Assembly (NCBI GenBank): GCA_025359965.1 | Contig: JANYDC010000136.1 | Span: 1 to 64,000 of the forward strand | Length of the DNA: 64,000 nt | Direction of reading: 5' to 3' | From: Pedosphaera sp. | Lineage (GTDB): Bacteria > Verrucomicrobiota > Verrucomicrobiia > Limisphaerales > SXQI01 | Shown here: piece after piece, positions 43,951-52,329 of the stretch | How the letters are laid out: each line of letters opens with the position of its first letter | How positions within the stretch are numbered: the stretch's first letter is position 1 | Program-made: the position numbers and the translations under genes | The notes under the pieces: model-generated | Told to the model about the DNA's origin: nothing | The model's database searches: none | What the model saw: the letters and a program-made list of their open reading frames with translations, nothing else

Positions 43951-44712
43951 ATGCCTGCACTCATCGAACTTACGGATTTCAGCAAGACCTACAACTCAGG
44001 GGAGGTGCAGGTTCACGCAGTTAAGAATGTAAGCATTAAAATCGAGCCGGGCGAGTTCGTGGCCATCATGGGCGCGAGTGGTTCCGGCAAATCCACCATG
44101 ATGAACACTCTGGGATGTCTGGACCGTCCGACGGGTGGGAAGTTCCATTTCGACGGTGTGGATGTCATGGGATTGAACCGCGATGAACTGGCGGATTTGC
44201 GGAACAAAAAAATCGGGTTTGTTTTTCAGGGGTTCAATCTGCTCGCAAGATCGACCGCACTTGAAAACATTGAGTTGCCCATGCTTTATATGCGCCCTTC
44301 CATTCCTGGTTCGGAGCAGGTTGAGCGCGCCACAAAAGCACTGGGCAAAGTGGGACTGGCCGAGCGGGGAGACCACCGACCCAGCCAGCTTTCGGGTGGA
44401 CAGCAGCAGCGGGTGGCCATCGCGCGGGCTCTTGTCAATGAGCCTCGACTACTGCTTGCCGATGAACCCACCGGCAACCTTGATACTCAGACCAGTATTG
44501 AAATCATGGGCGTGTTCCAGGAGTTAAATCGTGCCGGCATGACCATTGTGATGGTGACCCATGAGTTGGACATTGCACGTTTCTGTAAACGTAACGTGGT
44601 CATGCGCGATGGCCGGATCGTGAACGACAACCCGGTGGTGGATCCCTTCGATGCAACCACCCAACTGCAAAAGCTCCGCGCGGAACAGGCCGCCGTCAAT
44701 CTCGCCCCATGA
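43951..44712 (+). CDS. MacB-type ABC transporter ATP-binding protein
   Basis: A 254-residue ATPase of the MacB/LolD group. Walker A is [20 protein letters not shown], the Q-loop [20 protein letters not shown], the signature [17 protein letters not shown] and the Walker [21 protein letters not shown]; the H-loop (MVTHELDIA) is intact. The start at 43951 gives [14 protein letters not shown]; upstream codons overlap the adaptor gene and add nothing of the family. In E. coli MacB the ATPase and membrane parts are one protein; here they are two genes, as in many other bacteria. It overlaps the permease gene by 4 bases. Confidence 0.94.
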   Translation: MPALIELTDFSKTYNSGEVQVHAVKNVSIKIEPGEFVAIMGASGSGKSTMMNTLGCLDRPTGGKFHFDGVDVMGLNRDELADLRNKKIGFVFQGFNLLARSTALENIELPMLYMRPSIPGSEQVERATKALGKVGLAERGDHRPSQLSGGQQQRVAIARALVNEPRLLLADEPTGNLDTQTSIEIMGVFQELNRAGMTIVMVTHELDIARFCKRNVVMRDGRIVNDNPVVDPFDATTQLQKLRAEQAAVNLAP

Positions 44713-45926
44713 TCATAATCGCCACCATCCGAATGGCCCTTCGCGCGCTCCGACGCAACACCCTGCGCACCCTGCTGACCATGCTGGGCATCATTATCGG
44801 GGTTGCGTCTGTCATCGCCATGATCAGCATCGGCAATGGTGCACGCGCACAGATAGAAGCCCAGATCGCGAGCCTCGGCCAAAATGTGATTCTGGTGATG
44901 TCTGGCAACATCTCGCGTGGCGGGTTTGGCATGGGGTTTGGCAGTGCCGGCACATTAACCAAGGATGATCTTGAGGCCATGGGCAAGGACGTTGAAGGAG
45001 TGAGCGGATTAAGCCCTGAGGTTCGCGGCAATGCTCAGGTCGTATTCGGCAACCAAAATATACAAACCTCCATCATAGGGGTCAGCCCAGACTATGCAGC
45101 AGTTCGGTCGTGGACGTTTACTTCTGGCGAAAACTTTACCGAGCAGGATGTGCGTTCGGCCAATAAAGTTGCATTGATTGGCAAAACCACGGCCACGACA
45201 CTTTTCGGCGATGGCGACGCCATCGGGCAAATCATCCGTGTTAAGAACGCTCCATTCACCATTGTCGGACTTCTGGGCCCCAAAGGCTCATCAGCGAATG
45301 GGGGAGATCAGGATGACGTGATCATGATACCATGGACCAGCGCGATGAAGCGAATAACAGGCGGTACCACCTTCCGAGCCTTTTCCGTTCAGGCCGCAGA
45401 GAGCGGTAAGGTCCCCCAATTGCAGAGTGATCTGACCGATCTCTTAAGGCAGCGTCACCGCATCCAAGAAGGTCGTGACGATGATTTTTTCATCCGTACT
45501 CAGCAGGAAATTACAGAACGAGCCACAGCCACTTCCGACACAATGACCTCGTTGCTGGGGGCAATTGCCGGCGTGTCTTTGCTGGTTGGGGGTATCGGGG
45601 TTATGAACATAATGCTAGTAAGCGTGACTGAGCGAACTCGCGAAATCGGGGTGCGCATGGCGGTCGGGGCCAGAGGACGCGATATTCTTCTGCAATTTTT
45701 GATTGAAGCTTTGGTCCTCAGCCTGGTCGGCGGAGCGATTGGCGTGGCATTAGGCATCGGTACCTCCCAGGCAATAAGCATATGGAAAGGTTGGACAACA
45801 TTAATTTCAACAACGTCAATTTTTCTCGCCTTTAGCAGCAGTGCAGCCATAGGCATTTTCTTCGGCTTTTATCCTGCCAAAAAAGCCTCCCAATTGGACC
45901 CCATCGAAGCGCTACGTTTCGATTGA
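44709..45926 (+). CDS. MacB-type ABC transporter permease
   Basis: A 405-residue permease of the FtsX/MacB family. It has an N-terminal transmembrane segment after MALRALRRNTLRTLLTMLGI, a large periplasmic MacB core domain (about 45-250), and three C-terminal transmembrane segments with the FtsX signature (GVSLLVGGIGVMNIMLVSVT, then RTREIGVRMAVGARGRDILL). The end (GFYPAKKASQLDPIEALRFD) is the family's typical end. With the adaptor and ATPase it should form a tripartite pump that moves a substrate from periplasm to outside. The outer-membrane partner (TolC-like) is not in the window and neither is a substrate gene, so antibiotic, peptide or lipid export is open. Confidence 0.94.
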   Translation: MIIIATIRMALRALRRNTLRTLLTMLGIIIGVASVIAMISIGNGARAQIEAQIASLGQNVILVMSGNISRGGFGMGFGSAGTLTKDDLEAMGKDVEGVSGLSPEVRGNAQVVFGNQNIQTSIIGVSPDYAAVRSWTFTSGENFTEQDVRSANKVALIGKTTATTLFGDGDAIGQIIRVKNAPFTIVGLLGPKGSSANGGDQDDVIMIPWTSAMKRITGGTTFRAFSVQAAESGKVPQLQSDLTDLLRQRHRIQEGRDDDFFIRTQQEITERATATSDTMTSLLGAIAGVSLLVGGIGVMNIMLVSVTERTREIGVRMAVGARGRDILLQFLIEALVLSLVGGAIGVALGIGTSQAISIWKGWTTLISTTSIFLAFSSSAAIGIFFGFYPAKKASQLDPIEALRFD

Positions 45927-46046
45927 TGAGGCGGCTCGGCCATTATCCCTGCAAAATAATTGACATTGGCTTGCGGGCGCATCGGCAGGCACGTACAAAA
46001 GGAACACGTTTCCGTCCCAAGATATTAACGCAATTTTTGTCGAAAA

Positions 46047-47312
46047 ATGAACACTGTTACGTCGTTGAAGACCCTTTCAGGCAATGTTAAGAGCCGTGTC
46101 GAGTCCGCCTTGGCGGAATCGGGCGGACTCCTCCGGTTGGCCCCCTGCTGGGTGCCTCGCAGCTTTCTCCAACCGGGCAAACGCCTCAAACTGCACCCTG
46201 ATGACCTTTATGCATACGGTTTGAACCGTGGTGGCATCGACGAACGCTGGTTCGCCTCCACCACCCCGGCCGCCAATGAAGGCCGCGTGCATGACGAAGG
46301 CTTGAGCTATGTGGTGGTCGGTGGCGAACGCTTCACACTCGCGGACGCCGTGGCTGAAGTTGGGGCCGGTTTGATTGGCAGCGCCATCTGGGATAAATAC
46401 AAAAGGTGGCCGGTTTACTCCAAATTCTTCGACAACATGGGACCGATTCCCCATCACATGCACCAATCCCAGGCCCAAGCCAAGTTGGTGGGTCAGGAAG
46501 GCAAGCCGGAGTCATACTATTTCCCACCCCAGCACAATAATGTGGGCAACAATTTTCCGTACACTTTTATGGGGCTTGAACCGGGCACCACCCGCGCACA
46601 GGTCCGCAAGTGTCTGGAAAACTGGAACAAGGGTGACAACGGCATTCTTGATCTTTCCCGAGCTTATCGCTTGAAACCCGGCACAGGCTGGCTCATCGGG
46701 CCCGGCATTCTGCATGCCCCCGGTTCCTTCTGCACTTATGAACCCCAGTGGGGCTCCGACGTATTCGGCATGTACCAATCCTTGGTCGAGGGCCGCGAAG
46801 TGCCTTGGAGCCTGCTGGTCAAGGACATGCCCAAGGAAAAGCACCACGATCTCGATTTCATCGTCGACCAGTTGGATTGGGACGCCAACGTTAACGCTAA
46901 TTTCAAGGACAGCCATTATCTGGAACCAGTGCCCGTGGCAGATACCCGCAGTGCTGGTTATGTGGACCGTTGGATCGTTTATGGCAAAGTCCACGACCAA
47001 CAGTTGTTTACCGCCAAGGAACTAACCGTCGAACCCGGCGCAAAATGCACAGTGAAGGACAACGGTGCCTACGGCATGATTGTCGTTCAGGGCAAAGGCA
47101 AGATGAATAAGCTCAACTTGGATTGCCCAAAACTGATCCGTTTCCATGAATTGACCGAGGATGAAGTGTTCTGCACAGAAACCGCCGCCAAAGCGGGCGT
47201 GGTGTTCGAAAACACCAGCACGGTCGAACCACTGGTAGTTCTGCGTTATTTCGGCCCCGATGTGAATCCCGAAGCACCTAAATTGGGAGCCTATCGGCAA
47301 AACGCATTCTGA
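46047..47312 (+). CDS. Cupin-type protein related to class I phosphomannose isomerase
   Basis: A 421-residue cytoplasmic protein without a signal peptide. It has a cupin layout similar to class I mannose-6-phosphate isomerases: MGPIPHHMHQSQAQAKLVGQ (the histidines of the metal site), ESYYFPPQHNNVGNN, YRLKPGTGWLIGPGILHAPG (a His in the second half of the site), and a C-terminal cupin (ELTVEPGAKCTVKDNGAYGM, GKMNKLNLDC). The usual Gln and Glu metal ligands are not all recognisable, and no known sugar motif stands out. The call as an isomerase is therefore by fold only. It is common in Verrucomicrobia and Planctomycetes as an uncharacterised protein. A terminator ends it; the fused dehydrogenase gene follows. 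Confidence 0.65.
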   Translation: MNTVTSLKTLSGNVKSRVESALAESGGLLRLAPCWVPRSFLQPGKRLKLHPDDLYAYGLNRGGIDERWFASTTPAANEGRVHDEGLSYVVVGGERFTLADAVAEVGAGLIGSAIWDKYKRWPVYSKFFDNMGPIPHHMHQSQAQAKLVGQEGKPESYYFPPQHNNVGNNFPYTFMGLEPGTTRAQVRKCLENWNKGDNGILDLSRAYRLKPGTGWLIGPGILHAPGSFCTYEPQWGSDVFGMYQSLVEGREVPWSLLVKDMPKEKHHDLDFIVDQLDWDANVNANFKDSHYLEPVPVADTRSAGYVDRWIVYGKVHDQQLFTAKELTVEPGAKCTVKDNGAYGMIVVQGKGKMNKLNLDCPKLIRFHELTEDEVFCTETAAKAGVVFENTSTVEPLVVLRYFGPDVNPEAPKLGAYRQNAF

Positions 47313-47341
47313 GGCTAGGCAGGCCGAACGTTAGTATTTTC

Positions 47342-47375
47342 AAAACGCCCTCCGCAACGTTGCGCAGGGCGTTTT
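47342..47375 (+). terminator. Terminator after the cupin gene
   Basis: A hairpin with outer stem AAAACGCCCT/AGGGCGTTTT and an inner stem CGCAACGTTGCG. It ends in TTTT and lies about 30 bases past the stop. The arrangement is symmetrical, so it could work in both directions. Confidence 0.8.
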
Positions 47376-47426
47376 CGATTTCACTTGGACGCCGATTGTG
47401 TTGAAGCTTTAATACCGAAACACACC

Positions 47427-50324
47427 ATGATTGGTTCATCCGCAAAGCAGCTTGTCGCGAGATCGCGCTCCATGATCGCAGGCATATTTTTCTCCGTGCT
47501 CTTCTCCGCGCAGGGAGCGGAGCGAGTGCAGTGGCAGGGCAGCCGAATTATGGGTTCGCCGGAACCGCCATCGCCTTACGCCAGCGAGGCAGTTTCGCCG
47601 GAACTCATTTTCAAGGAGCCCACCCACTTGGATTTCCTGCCGGATACCGGCGTGGGCATGGTGAGTCAGGTCGATGCCACTCTCTGGACTTTTGCCGCCG
47701 ATTTTTCAGCGGGCAGCAAGAAGATGGTGGGTGATCTTCGGTTGCTCAAGCCTGCGGCCAATAATTGCTACAGCTTCGTATTCGACCCTGGGTTCATTAC
47801 CAACCGCACGTTTTATGTTGCTCTCAGTTTTCGCCATACCCAGGGCGATTGGATGCGGGTATCCAGTCTGAAGTTGTCCCCTGACGGAAGTGTCGACCTT
47901 GGCAGCGAAGTGCAGCTGATTGATTGGCCGTCCGGGGGGCACAATGGTAGCTCACTACAATTTGGACGCGATGGCATGCTTTATATCTCCTCGGGTGACG
48001 GCGAGGCTCCCGCACCACCGGATGCCCGACATACCGGCCAAGGGCTGGACGACTTGCTCGCCTCCATCCTTCGCATTGATGTGCATCACGCGCCAGCGGG
48101 TAAAGCTTATGCCATACCCAGGGATAACCCATTTGTAAATCGTCCGGGCATCCGTCCAGAAATATGGGCGTACGGTTTGCGCAATCCTTGGAAGACCTGC
48201 ATTGATCCGCGAGATGGGGCGATGTGGATCGGTGATGTCGGCTGGGAAAGCTGGGAGATGGTCTTTCGTGTCGATCACCCCGGGTTCAACGGCGGATGGA
48301 GCATTGTCGAAGGGCCGCAGGCGGTGAATACCTCGTGGACCAATGGTCCCACGCCCATCGAGAAAGCGGTGATGGTGCATCCACACACCGAGGGTGCTTC
48401 CATTACCGGTGGGATTATCTATCGCGGCCTACGTTTGAAGGATCTTTACGACAGCTACATTTACGGTGATTGGGAGACCGGCAAAATATGGGAGATTCTT
48501 TATCAGGATGGTCGGATAGTGCGTCATCGAGAGCTGGTTGACACCCCATACCGCATTATCGTGTTTGCCGAGGATCGCAAGCATGAGCTGTATTTCATGG
48601 ATTACAATGCGGGCGGCATCCACCGCCTCAAGCCCAACGCCTCGGGTGCAACCGCCTCAGCTTCATTCCCACGGTTGCTGAGTCAAACCGGGCTATTCAA
48701 ATCTGCCTCCAACTACGAATTTGCGCCTGGAGTTGCACCTTATCGAATTCTGGCGCCGAGTTGGGCTGATCATGGCACGGCTGATTTCGCTTTGGCCTTG
48801 CCAGGCAATTCGCGGCTGGTGGCCACCACCGAATATTTCACGCCTCCCACCAACGCCGTATTTGTTCGCACTGTCTCCATGGAAATGACGGCGGGCGATC
48901 CCACAACCAGCCGTCGGATCGAAACCCAATTCTTCCAATACGATGGCGAATGGAACGGGTACACCTACAAATGGAAAGCCGATGGCAGCGATGCGGAGCT
49001 GGTACCGAAAGAAGGGCTGGAGGATGTTTTATCAGTAAAGGACGCCTCTGCGCCCGGTGGTTTACGCGAGCAGAATTGGCGTTATGTCAGCCGGACTGAA
49101 TGCATGCGCTGTCACATGACTCGTTTTGGTTTTCTGAACGCCATCATTCCGGAGCAGCTCACCATCCCGCCCGCCGACAACTCTGCATCCACAGAATTTG
49201 CCCGACTGGTTCGGCTGGGACTGTTGGAAAAAACCGGAACAAGAGTCCACCCTTTCAAGCTGGCCAACCCCACCAACACGACAGCAAGCCTTGAGTTGCG
49301 CGCACGTTCCTGGCTTACCGCCAACTGCGCTCACTGCCATCGAGAAAATGCCAGCGGTGCGGTGGTGATGTTCCTGCACGCGGAGGAGCCCCTCGATAAA
49401 ATGATGGCGGTCAACCAAATGCCCAAACGAGGAACGTTTGGCATCGACAACCCATCGATCATCGCGGCGGGCGACCCCGATCATTCCGCGCTGCTCTATC
49501 GCACCATGACCACGGGCTCCGGTCGCATGCCCATCCTGGGCTCGCGCGAAGTCGATCGTGGCGGCATAAAACTGTTGCGTGAATGGGTCCAATCTCTGCC
49601 CGGAAAACAGCCCGACACAAACACGCGCATGATTGATGACTTGGTGATGAAGTGCGCGCTCGGCTTGGGTGAATCCGCCGTTAAGGTAGAGGAAACCGCC
49701 GCCAACACTTCCGGCGCACTCGCGCTGGCAGCCCGGCTTTCCTCAGGCTCGGAGCCGCCCTCCATCAGGCTGACTGTCGCCCGCGCCGCGTCGCACAGTC
49801 CGAACGCAAGTGTGCCACCGCTTTTCGAGCGTTTCCTCCCCGTGTCCGACCGTCGAAAAGTGCTTGGAGCCAAACCGGACCGCGCCGCCATCCTCGCCTT
49901 GGACGGAATTTATGAGCGCGGCCAAAAACTATTCTTCGGCGAAGGCGGCCTGCAATGCGGCACGTGCCATCGCATTGCGGGCCAGGGCAAAGAGCTGGGG
50001 CCGGACCTGTCGCGAATCGCCGCTAAGTATGAGCGTTCCGCGCTGCTGGAACAAATACTTGAACCCAGCAAAATTGTTGATCCCGCGTGGAAAATTCACA
50101 ACATTGAGACTGCTGGCCAACTATCGTTAAGTGGTTTCCTGACCGGTGGGGCAGCGGGAACTTTCCAATTCAAAGCCGCTGACGGAACGGAATTGGTGTT
50201 AAAGACCAAAGACATCGCAAGCGACAAGGTGCAGGAGGTTTCATTGATGCCGGAAGGCTTGCTACAATCCTCAACCGCGCAGGAAGCAGCCGACCTGTTG
50301 GCCTACCTTGGACAGTTGAAGTAG
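47427..50324 (+). CDS. Exported glucose/sorbosone-type dehydrogenase fused to PVC-type c-type cytochrome domains
   Basis: A 965-residue exported fusion (signal peptide around SMIAGIFFSVLFSAQGAE). Residues ~40-410 form a beta-propeller of the PQQ-dependent glucose/sorbosone dehydrogenase type (GHNGSSLQFGRDGMLYISSG, EIWAYGLRNPWKTCIDPRDG, MWIGDVGWESWEMVFRVD). The next part (about 420-740) is a diheme segment like the SO2930/HNE_0200 family (TIGR03806), with heme motifs CMRCH at 559 and CAHCH at 634. The C-terminal ~140 residues form the PVC-type heme-binding domain (TIGR02603; GLQCGTCHRIAGQGKELGPD, CGTCH at 844). Electrons from the oxidised substrate could pass down the hemes to a respiratory acceptor. 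The true substrate is unknown. The ATG at 47427 gives a proper signal peptide; 47472 is an alternative. Confidence 0.9.
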   Translation: MIGSSAKQLVARSRSMIAGIFFSVLFSAQGAERVQWQGSRIMGSPEPPSPYASEAVSPELIFKEPTHLDFLPDTGVGMVSQVDATLWTFAADFSAGSKKMVGDLRLLKPAANNCYSFVFDPGFITNRTFYVALSFRHTQGDWMRVSSLKLSPDGSVDLGSEVQLIDWPSGGHNGSSLQFGRDGMLYISSGDGEAPAPPDARHTGQGLDDLLASILRIDVHHAPAGKAYAIPRDNPFVNRPGIRPEIWAYGLRNPWKTCIDPRDGAMWIGDVGWESWEMVFRVDHPGFNGGWSIVEGPQAVNTSWTNGPTPIEKAVMVHPHTEGASITGGIIYRGLRLKDLYDSYIYGDWETGKIWEILYQDGRIVRHRELVDTPYRIIVFAEDRKHELYFMDYNAGGIHRLKPNASGATASASFPRLLSQTGLFKSASNYEFAPGVAPYRILAPSWADHGTADFALALPGNSRLVATTEYFTPPTNAVFVRTVSMEMTAGDPTTSRRIETQFFQYDGEWNGYTYKWKADGSDAELVPKEGLEDVLSVKDASAPGGLREQNWRYVSRTECMRCHMTRFGFLNAIIPEQLTIPPADNSASTEFARLVRLGLLEKTGTRVHPFKLANPTNTTASLELRARSWLTANCAHCHRENASGAVVMFLHAEEPLDKMMAVNQMPKRGTFGIDNPSIIAAGDPDHSALLYRTMTTGSGRMPILGSREVDRGGIKLLREWVQSLPGKQPDTNTRMIDDLVMKCALGLGESAVKVEETAANTSGALALAARLSSGSEPPSIRLTVARAASHSPNASVPPLFERFLPVSDRRKVLGAKPDRAAILALDGIYERGQKLFFGEGGLQCGTCHRIAGQGKELGPDLSRIAAKYERSALLEQILEPSKIVDPAWKIHNIETAGQLSLSGFLTGGAAGTFQFKAADGTELVLKTKDIASDKVQEVSLMPEGLLQSSTAQEAADLLAYLGQLK

Positions 50325-50346
50325 GAGCGGGGGAAGTCCGCCAGGC

Positions 50347-50445
50347 CTTGGACTGCGGTAGCCCTCTACCGCATTCGTCTAGTGGTGTGGATAAAGTTGA
50401 TGGAGTGTTTCACGGAAAAGCGGTAGAAGGCTACCGCAGTCCAAG
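50347..50445. repeat. Intergenic double-palindrome element (REP/BIME-like)
   Basis: Two arms of 26 bases, 50347-50372 and 50420-50445, are inverted copies with one mismatch. Each arm contains its own hairpin (GCGGTAG, 4 bases, CTACCGC), so the element has hairpins within a larger hairpin. The spacer is 47 bases. It lies between two convergent genes (fused dehydrogenase and CRTAC1-type). No coding potential. Confidence 0.85.
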
Positions 50446-50469
50446 ACGCTTCGAGGCTTCTGTAACAGT

Positions 50470-52329
50470 TTAATTTGCTTCTTCAACTTGAGTGAGGCGA
50501 TCTATCGCAACATTCTGGAGGGTTTGCTTTTTGCCACCGGGCCAAATGATCTCGATGCTGTCAACTTTCTCGGTTTTGCCCAGGCCAACAGTAACCGGAA
50601 GTTCAGATTGGGAAAGGTAGCTGCGCGTGGGCATCACCCGGCGTTGGTAAGTGGCTCCACCCGCTTTGAGGACGATGTGCGCTCCGATGGCGCTGCGGTT
50701 TGCTTTTTGTCCGACAAGCTTAAGTCGGACCCAATGATTGGCCAGATTGTTATCGTTGCGAAGCAAGAGAGGCGCTCCACCGGATTGGGTAAGAACCACA
50801 TCCAAATCACCATCGCCATCAATATCGGCATAGGCAGAACCACGCCCAACCATGGGTTTAAAAATTTCCTCACCTGACTGAGCCGCTGATGCGGAAACAA
50901 AACAGCCGCCGTGACCCGGACCCGAGTTCCAAAAAAGCTGGGCTGGCTGCATGTAATGCTGGCTGGCCTGCAACTTTCCAATCTCTTGTTCCAAATGACC
51001 GTTCGCCGAAAGGACATCCAGGCGGCCATCGAGATCGTAGTCGAAGAAAAACACTCCGAACTTCAGCAGCAAACGGCTGGCCGGCCCGATGCCCTCGGTA
51101 ATGGCCTCATCAGCAAATTGGAGCGGCGCATTTTGAGAGACATACAAGGCCATCATTTCGTTGGCAAAATTGCCGATGACGAGACCCAGTGAACCGTCGT
51201 TGCGAAAGTCGCCCGAATCGATGCCCATTGCGCCGCGAGTGGCTCCATAGCTATCAAAAGCAATGCCAGTCAACGCGCCAACCTCCTTGAATGTGCCATC
51301 CTTCTGATTGTGGAAAACATGGTTCTGCACCGTGTCATTGGCCACCACCAAATCCATCCACCCGTCGTTGTCCAAATCGACAGGAGCGACGCCAAGCGTT
51401 TTCGCAATGGGCACCCCGCTGGCGGTGTTTTTCATTTGCAACCCCGCCTTCGCGGCAGTGTCGCTGAAAGTGCCGTCGCCATTATTGTGATAGAGATGAG
51501 GGAAGGCTCCTTGAAAATTCATGGGCTGGCCGTAGGCGCGCCCCAGGCCGACGAGTTTATAGCCCACCTCGAAATCGATCTCCCTTGTCCATCTCACATA
51601 TTGTCCGACAAACAGATCGAGACGCCCGTCGTTGTCATAATCAAGGAAGGCCGAAGCACTGGCCCAATCACCATCACTTCCGCCAACTCCGCTTTTGTCC
51701 GTGACGTCCTGAAATTTTCCGCCACCAAGGTTGCGGAAAAGGCGGGATTTGCCCACCGCTGAAATAAACAGATCCGGCAGACCGTCGTTGTCAAAATCGC
51801 CCACGGCCACGCCCATTCCATAAATGGAAACTTCCAAACCGGAGCCTGCCGTCGCATCGGTGAAATGCCCCTTGCCATCGTTGTGATACAGAACAGGGGT
51901 TTGGCGGGCTGCGGATTTGGGCTGGCGTTCCGGCCAGTCGGTGCCGTTGATAAAGATCAAATCCTGGGCGCCGTCGTTGTCGTAATCGAAAAAGGCCACT
52001 CCGCTGCCCATAGTCTCCGGCAAAAGCTTGTCGCCGGTCGCGCCGTTGTGATGGTTGAAATCAATTCCGGCGCTCTTCGTCACATCAGCAAAACGCACTG
52101 TGGGCACGGCGGCGGGCGCGGCTATTTTAGCGACTGGAGCAGACAGAGCAGTGATCTTTTGAGCGCGCGGAGCGGGCTTTCTGTGGAGCACGAAATAACC
52201 GATTCCAACCGCGACGGCGATTCCGACCAGGATACCAGAAGACCACAGCATGGCGCGGCCTTGGACTGCGTCATCATAAACAGCTACATCCTCCTGCTCC
52301 ACGGGAGGCTTTTCAGGGGTGGCACTCAT
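50470..52329 (-). CDS. CRTAC1-type protein: FG-GAP/VCBS repeats with C-terminal ASPIC/UnbV domain
   Basis: A 619-residue protein with an N-terminal transmembrane anchor (about 31-47, SGILVGIAVAVGIGYFVL) and an outside-facing rest. Multiple FG-GAP/VCBS repeats follow, each with a calcium loop: FFDYDNDGAQDLIFINGTDW, GDFDNDGLPDLFISAVGKSR, LDYDNDGRLDLFVGQYV, VDLDNDGWMDLVVANDTV, FDYDLDGRLDVLSANGHLEQ, DIDGDGDLDVVLTQSGG. The last ~80 residues form an ASPIC/UnbV domain (VRLKLVGQKANRSAIGAHIV, SYLSQSELPVTVGLGKTEKV, DSIEIIWPGGKKQTLQNV). Such proteins are abundant in Planctomycetes, Verrucomicrobia and Acidobacteria. It overlaps the cytochrome-TPR gene by 4 bases, so the two are translated together and probably act together at the membrane. 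Confidence 0.92.
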   Translation of the reverse strand: MSATPEKPPVEQEDVAVYDDAVQGRAMLWSSGILVGIAVAVGIGYFVLHRKPAPRAQKITALSAPVAKIAAPAAVPTVRFADVTKSAGIDFNHHNGATGDKLLPETMGSGVAFFDYDNDGAQDLIFINGTDWPERQPKSAARQTPVLYHNDGKGHFTDATAGSGLEVSIYGMGVAVGDFDNDGLPDLFISAVGKSRLFRNLGGGKFQDVTDKSGVGGSDGDWASASAFLDYDNDGRLDLFVGQYVRWTREIDFEVGYKLVGLGRAYGQPMNFQGAFPHLYHNNGDGTFSDTAAKAGLQMKNTASGVPIAKTLGVAPVDLDNDGWMDLVVANDTVQNHVFHNQKDGTFKEVGALTGIAFDSYGATRGAMGIDSGDFRNDGSLGLVIGNFANEMMALYVSQNAPLQFADEAITEGIGPASRLLLKFGVFFFDYDLDGRLDVLSANGHLEQEIGKLQASQHYMQPAQLFWNSGPGHGGCFVSASAAQSGEEIFKPMVGRGSAYADIDGDGDLDVVLTQSGGAPLLLRNDNNLANHWVRLKLVGQKANRSAIGAHIVLKAGGATYQRRVMPTRSYLSQSELPVTVGLGKTEKVDSIEIIWPGGKKQTLQNVAIDRLTQVEEAN

